In this document: positions 6,402-6,809 of the stretch, one piece after another
Numbering within the stretch: position 1 is the first letter of the stretch
Layout: the number at the start of each line of letters is the position of its first letter
Assembly (NCBI GenBank): GCA_900549855.1
Contig: URPS01000074.1
Coordinates: 1 to 6,809, forward strand
DNA: 6,809 bases
Source: an uncultured bacterium
GTDB lineage: Bacteria > Cyanobacteriota > Vampirovibrionia > Gastranaerophilales > Gastranaerophilaceae
Direction: 5' to 3'
The notes under the pieces: generated by a model
Databases searched by the model: none
What the model was told of the DNA's origin: nothing
What the model saw: the letters and a program-made list of their open reading frames with translations, nothing else
Translations under genes and position numbers: made by a program

Positions 6402-6424
6402 GGAAAAGCGGAGCGGTTCCCACC
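6398..6424 (-). repeat. 8-bp hairpin overlapping the rimO terminator stem
   Basis: GGTGGGAA (6398-6405) and TTCCCACC (6417-6424) are perfect inverted repeats around an 11-base loop rich in AGCGG. The strand at 6398-6401 is also part of the terminator stem, so in rimO mRNA the two foldings compete for it. If this hairpin forms, a shorter CTACT/AGTAG stem still remains before the U-tract. No T-run follows on the plus strand, so it is not a terminator for the TPR gene. Confidence 0.5.
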
Positions 6425-6446
6425 GATTCCATGAAATGCCAAACGC

Positions 6447-6809
6447 TTACTCTTCAATTTCCCCAATTAAATCGTACTCAGTTGCATCGATAATCTTCAC
6501 CATCTCGATATCCCCTGGGACAACGTGTTTGTCCGTTTTGATATTTACAACGCCATCAATTTCCGGAGCGTCATATTGAGAACGTGCAATGACTTCGCCA
6601 TCATCAGCGTAACATTCAATAATACAAGGAATTGTTTTGCCGATAAAACTTTTGTTCCTTTGGGTTGAAATTCCCTGCTGAATTTCCATAAGCTTTTTGT
6701 ATCTTTGTTTTGCAACCCTTGCCGGAACTCGATTTGGCATATTGTAAGACGGTGTTCCTTTTTCTCTTGAATAAGTAAATACACCCATTCTATCGAATTT
6801 CATATCACG
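6447..6809 (-). CDS. rimO: ribosomal protein S12 methylthiotransferase RimO, C-terminal part (cut by window edge)
   Basis: RimO is a radical-SAM iron-sulfur enzyme that adds a methylthio group to a conserved Asp of ribosomal protein S12. Only the last 120 residues are present, since the reading frame stays open to the right edge; the internal Met at 6803 is not the start. Seen: KFDRMGVFTYSREKGTPSYN followed by MPNRVP (the end of the radical-SAM domain, where RimO is strongly conserved), a basic helix with KLMEIQQGIS, then a TRAM domain from about IGKTIPCII to the end. That domain includes the RimO hallmark SQYDAPEIDGVVNI and closes with DATEYDLIGEIEE. The N-terminal domain and the CxxxCxxC cluster lie outside the window. 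MiaB is a relative, but the DAPEIDG and YDLIGE motifs favour RimO. It converges with the TPR gene across 268 bases. Confidence 0.92.
   Translation of the reverse strand, partial: RDMKFDRMGVFTYSREKGTPSYNMPNRVPARVAKQRYKKLMEIQQGISTQRNKSFIGKTIPCIIECYADDGEVIARSQYDAPEIDGVVNIKTDKHVVPGDIEMVKIIDATEYDLIGEIEE

Noticed and set aside
6239..6424. CRISPR-like repeats
   Set aside because: There are only paired inverted arms, no regularly spaced direct repeats and no cas genes.
6545..6784. A 79-codon minus frame within rimO
   Set aside because: It is out of frame with the well-conserved RimO C-terminus and is a shadow.

Overview
The window is an AT-rich bacterial chromosome segment with housekeeping and cell-envelope genes and no phage or plasmid genes. 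The gut-type Cyanobacteriota lineage Vampirovibrionia/Gastranaerophilales (Melainabacteria) is a plausible source. The hints are the AT-rich codon use, a short SigA-like sigma factor with an acidic N-terminus, a Gram-negative-type pilus or secretion inner-membrane pair, and dispersed palindromes of the GTCATTGCGAG class. This placement is inferred from general resemblance, not shown by the sequence.

Layout: the left end (minus strand) has tRNA-Gly(UCC) downstream of a two-gene unit. That unit encodes a PilM-PilN-like fusion protein (821-2485) followed 11 bp later by a PilO-like protein (165-809). The 3' region of the unit carries a good separate promoter for the tRNA. A short intergenic region (2486-2607) holds divergent, fully overlapping promoter candidates built from two small palindromes. 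To the right (plus strand) are rlmB (2608-3381, 23S rRNA 2'-O-methyltransferase), a sigma-70 factor (3387-4385), and a 587-residue protein made almost wholly of TPR repeats (4415-6178). They are tightly packed and probably co-transcribed. The 268-bp gap between the TPR gene and the convergent rimO fragment holds a degenerate inverted-repeat element and a rho-independent terminator for rimO. The right edge cuts into rimO (6447-6809, minus), leaving only its C-terminal part with the TRAM domain.

How the genes fit together: the minus unit supplies the inner-membrane alignment subcomplex of a type IV pilus or, in architecture, a GspL/GspM-like type II secretion platform. The plus unit couples ribosome maturation (RlmB) to transcription initiation (sigma factor). 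RimO also modifies the ribosome (protein S12). The TPR protein probably acts as a cytoplasmic scaffold, but nothing in the sequence names its partner.

The most noteworthy points are the fused PilM-PilN protein with apparently lost nucleotide-binding motifs, the promoter pair in which each palindrome seems to serve as -35 for one strand and -10 for the other, the continuous TPR solenoid behind the sigma gene, and the repeat element abutting the U-tract of the rimO terminator. I saw no wholly novel defence or mobile system.
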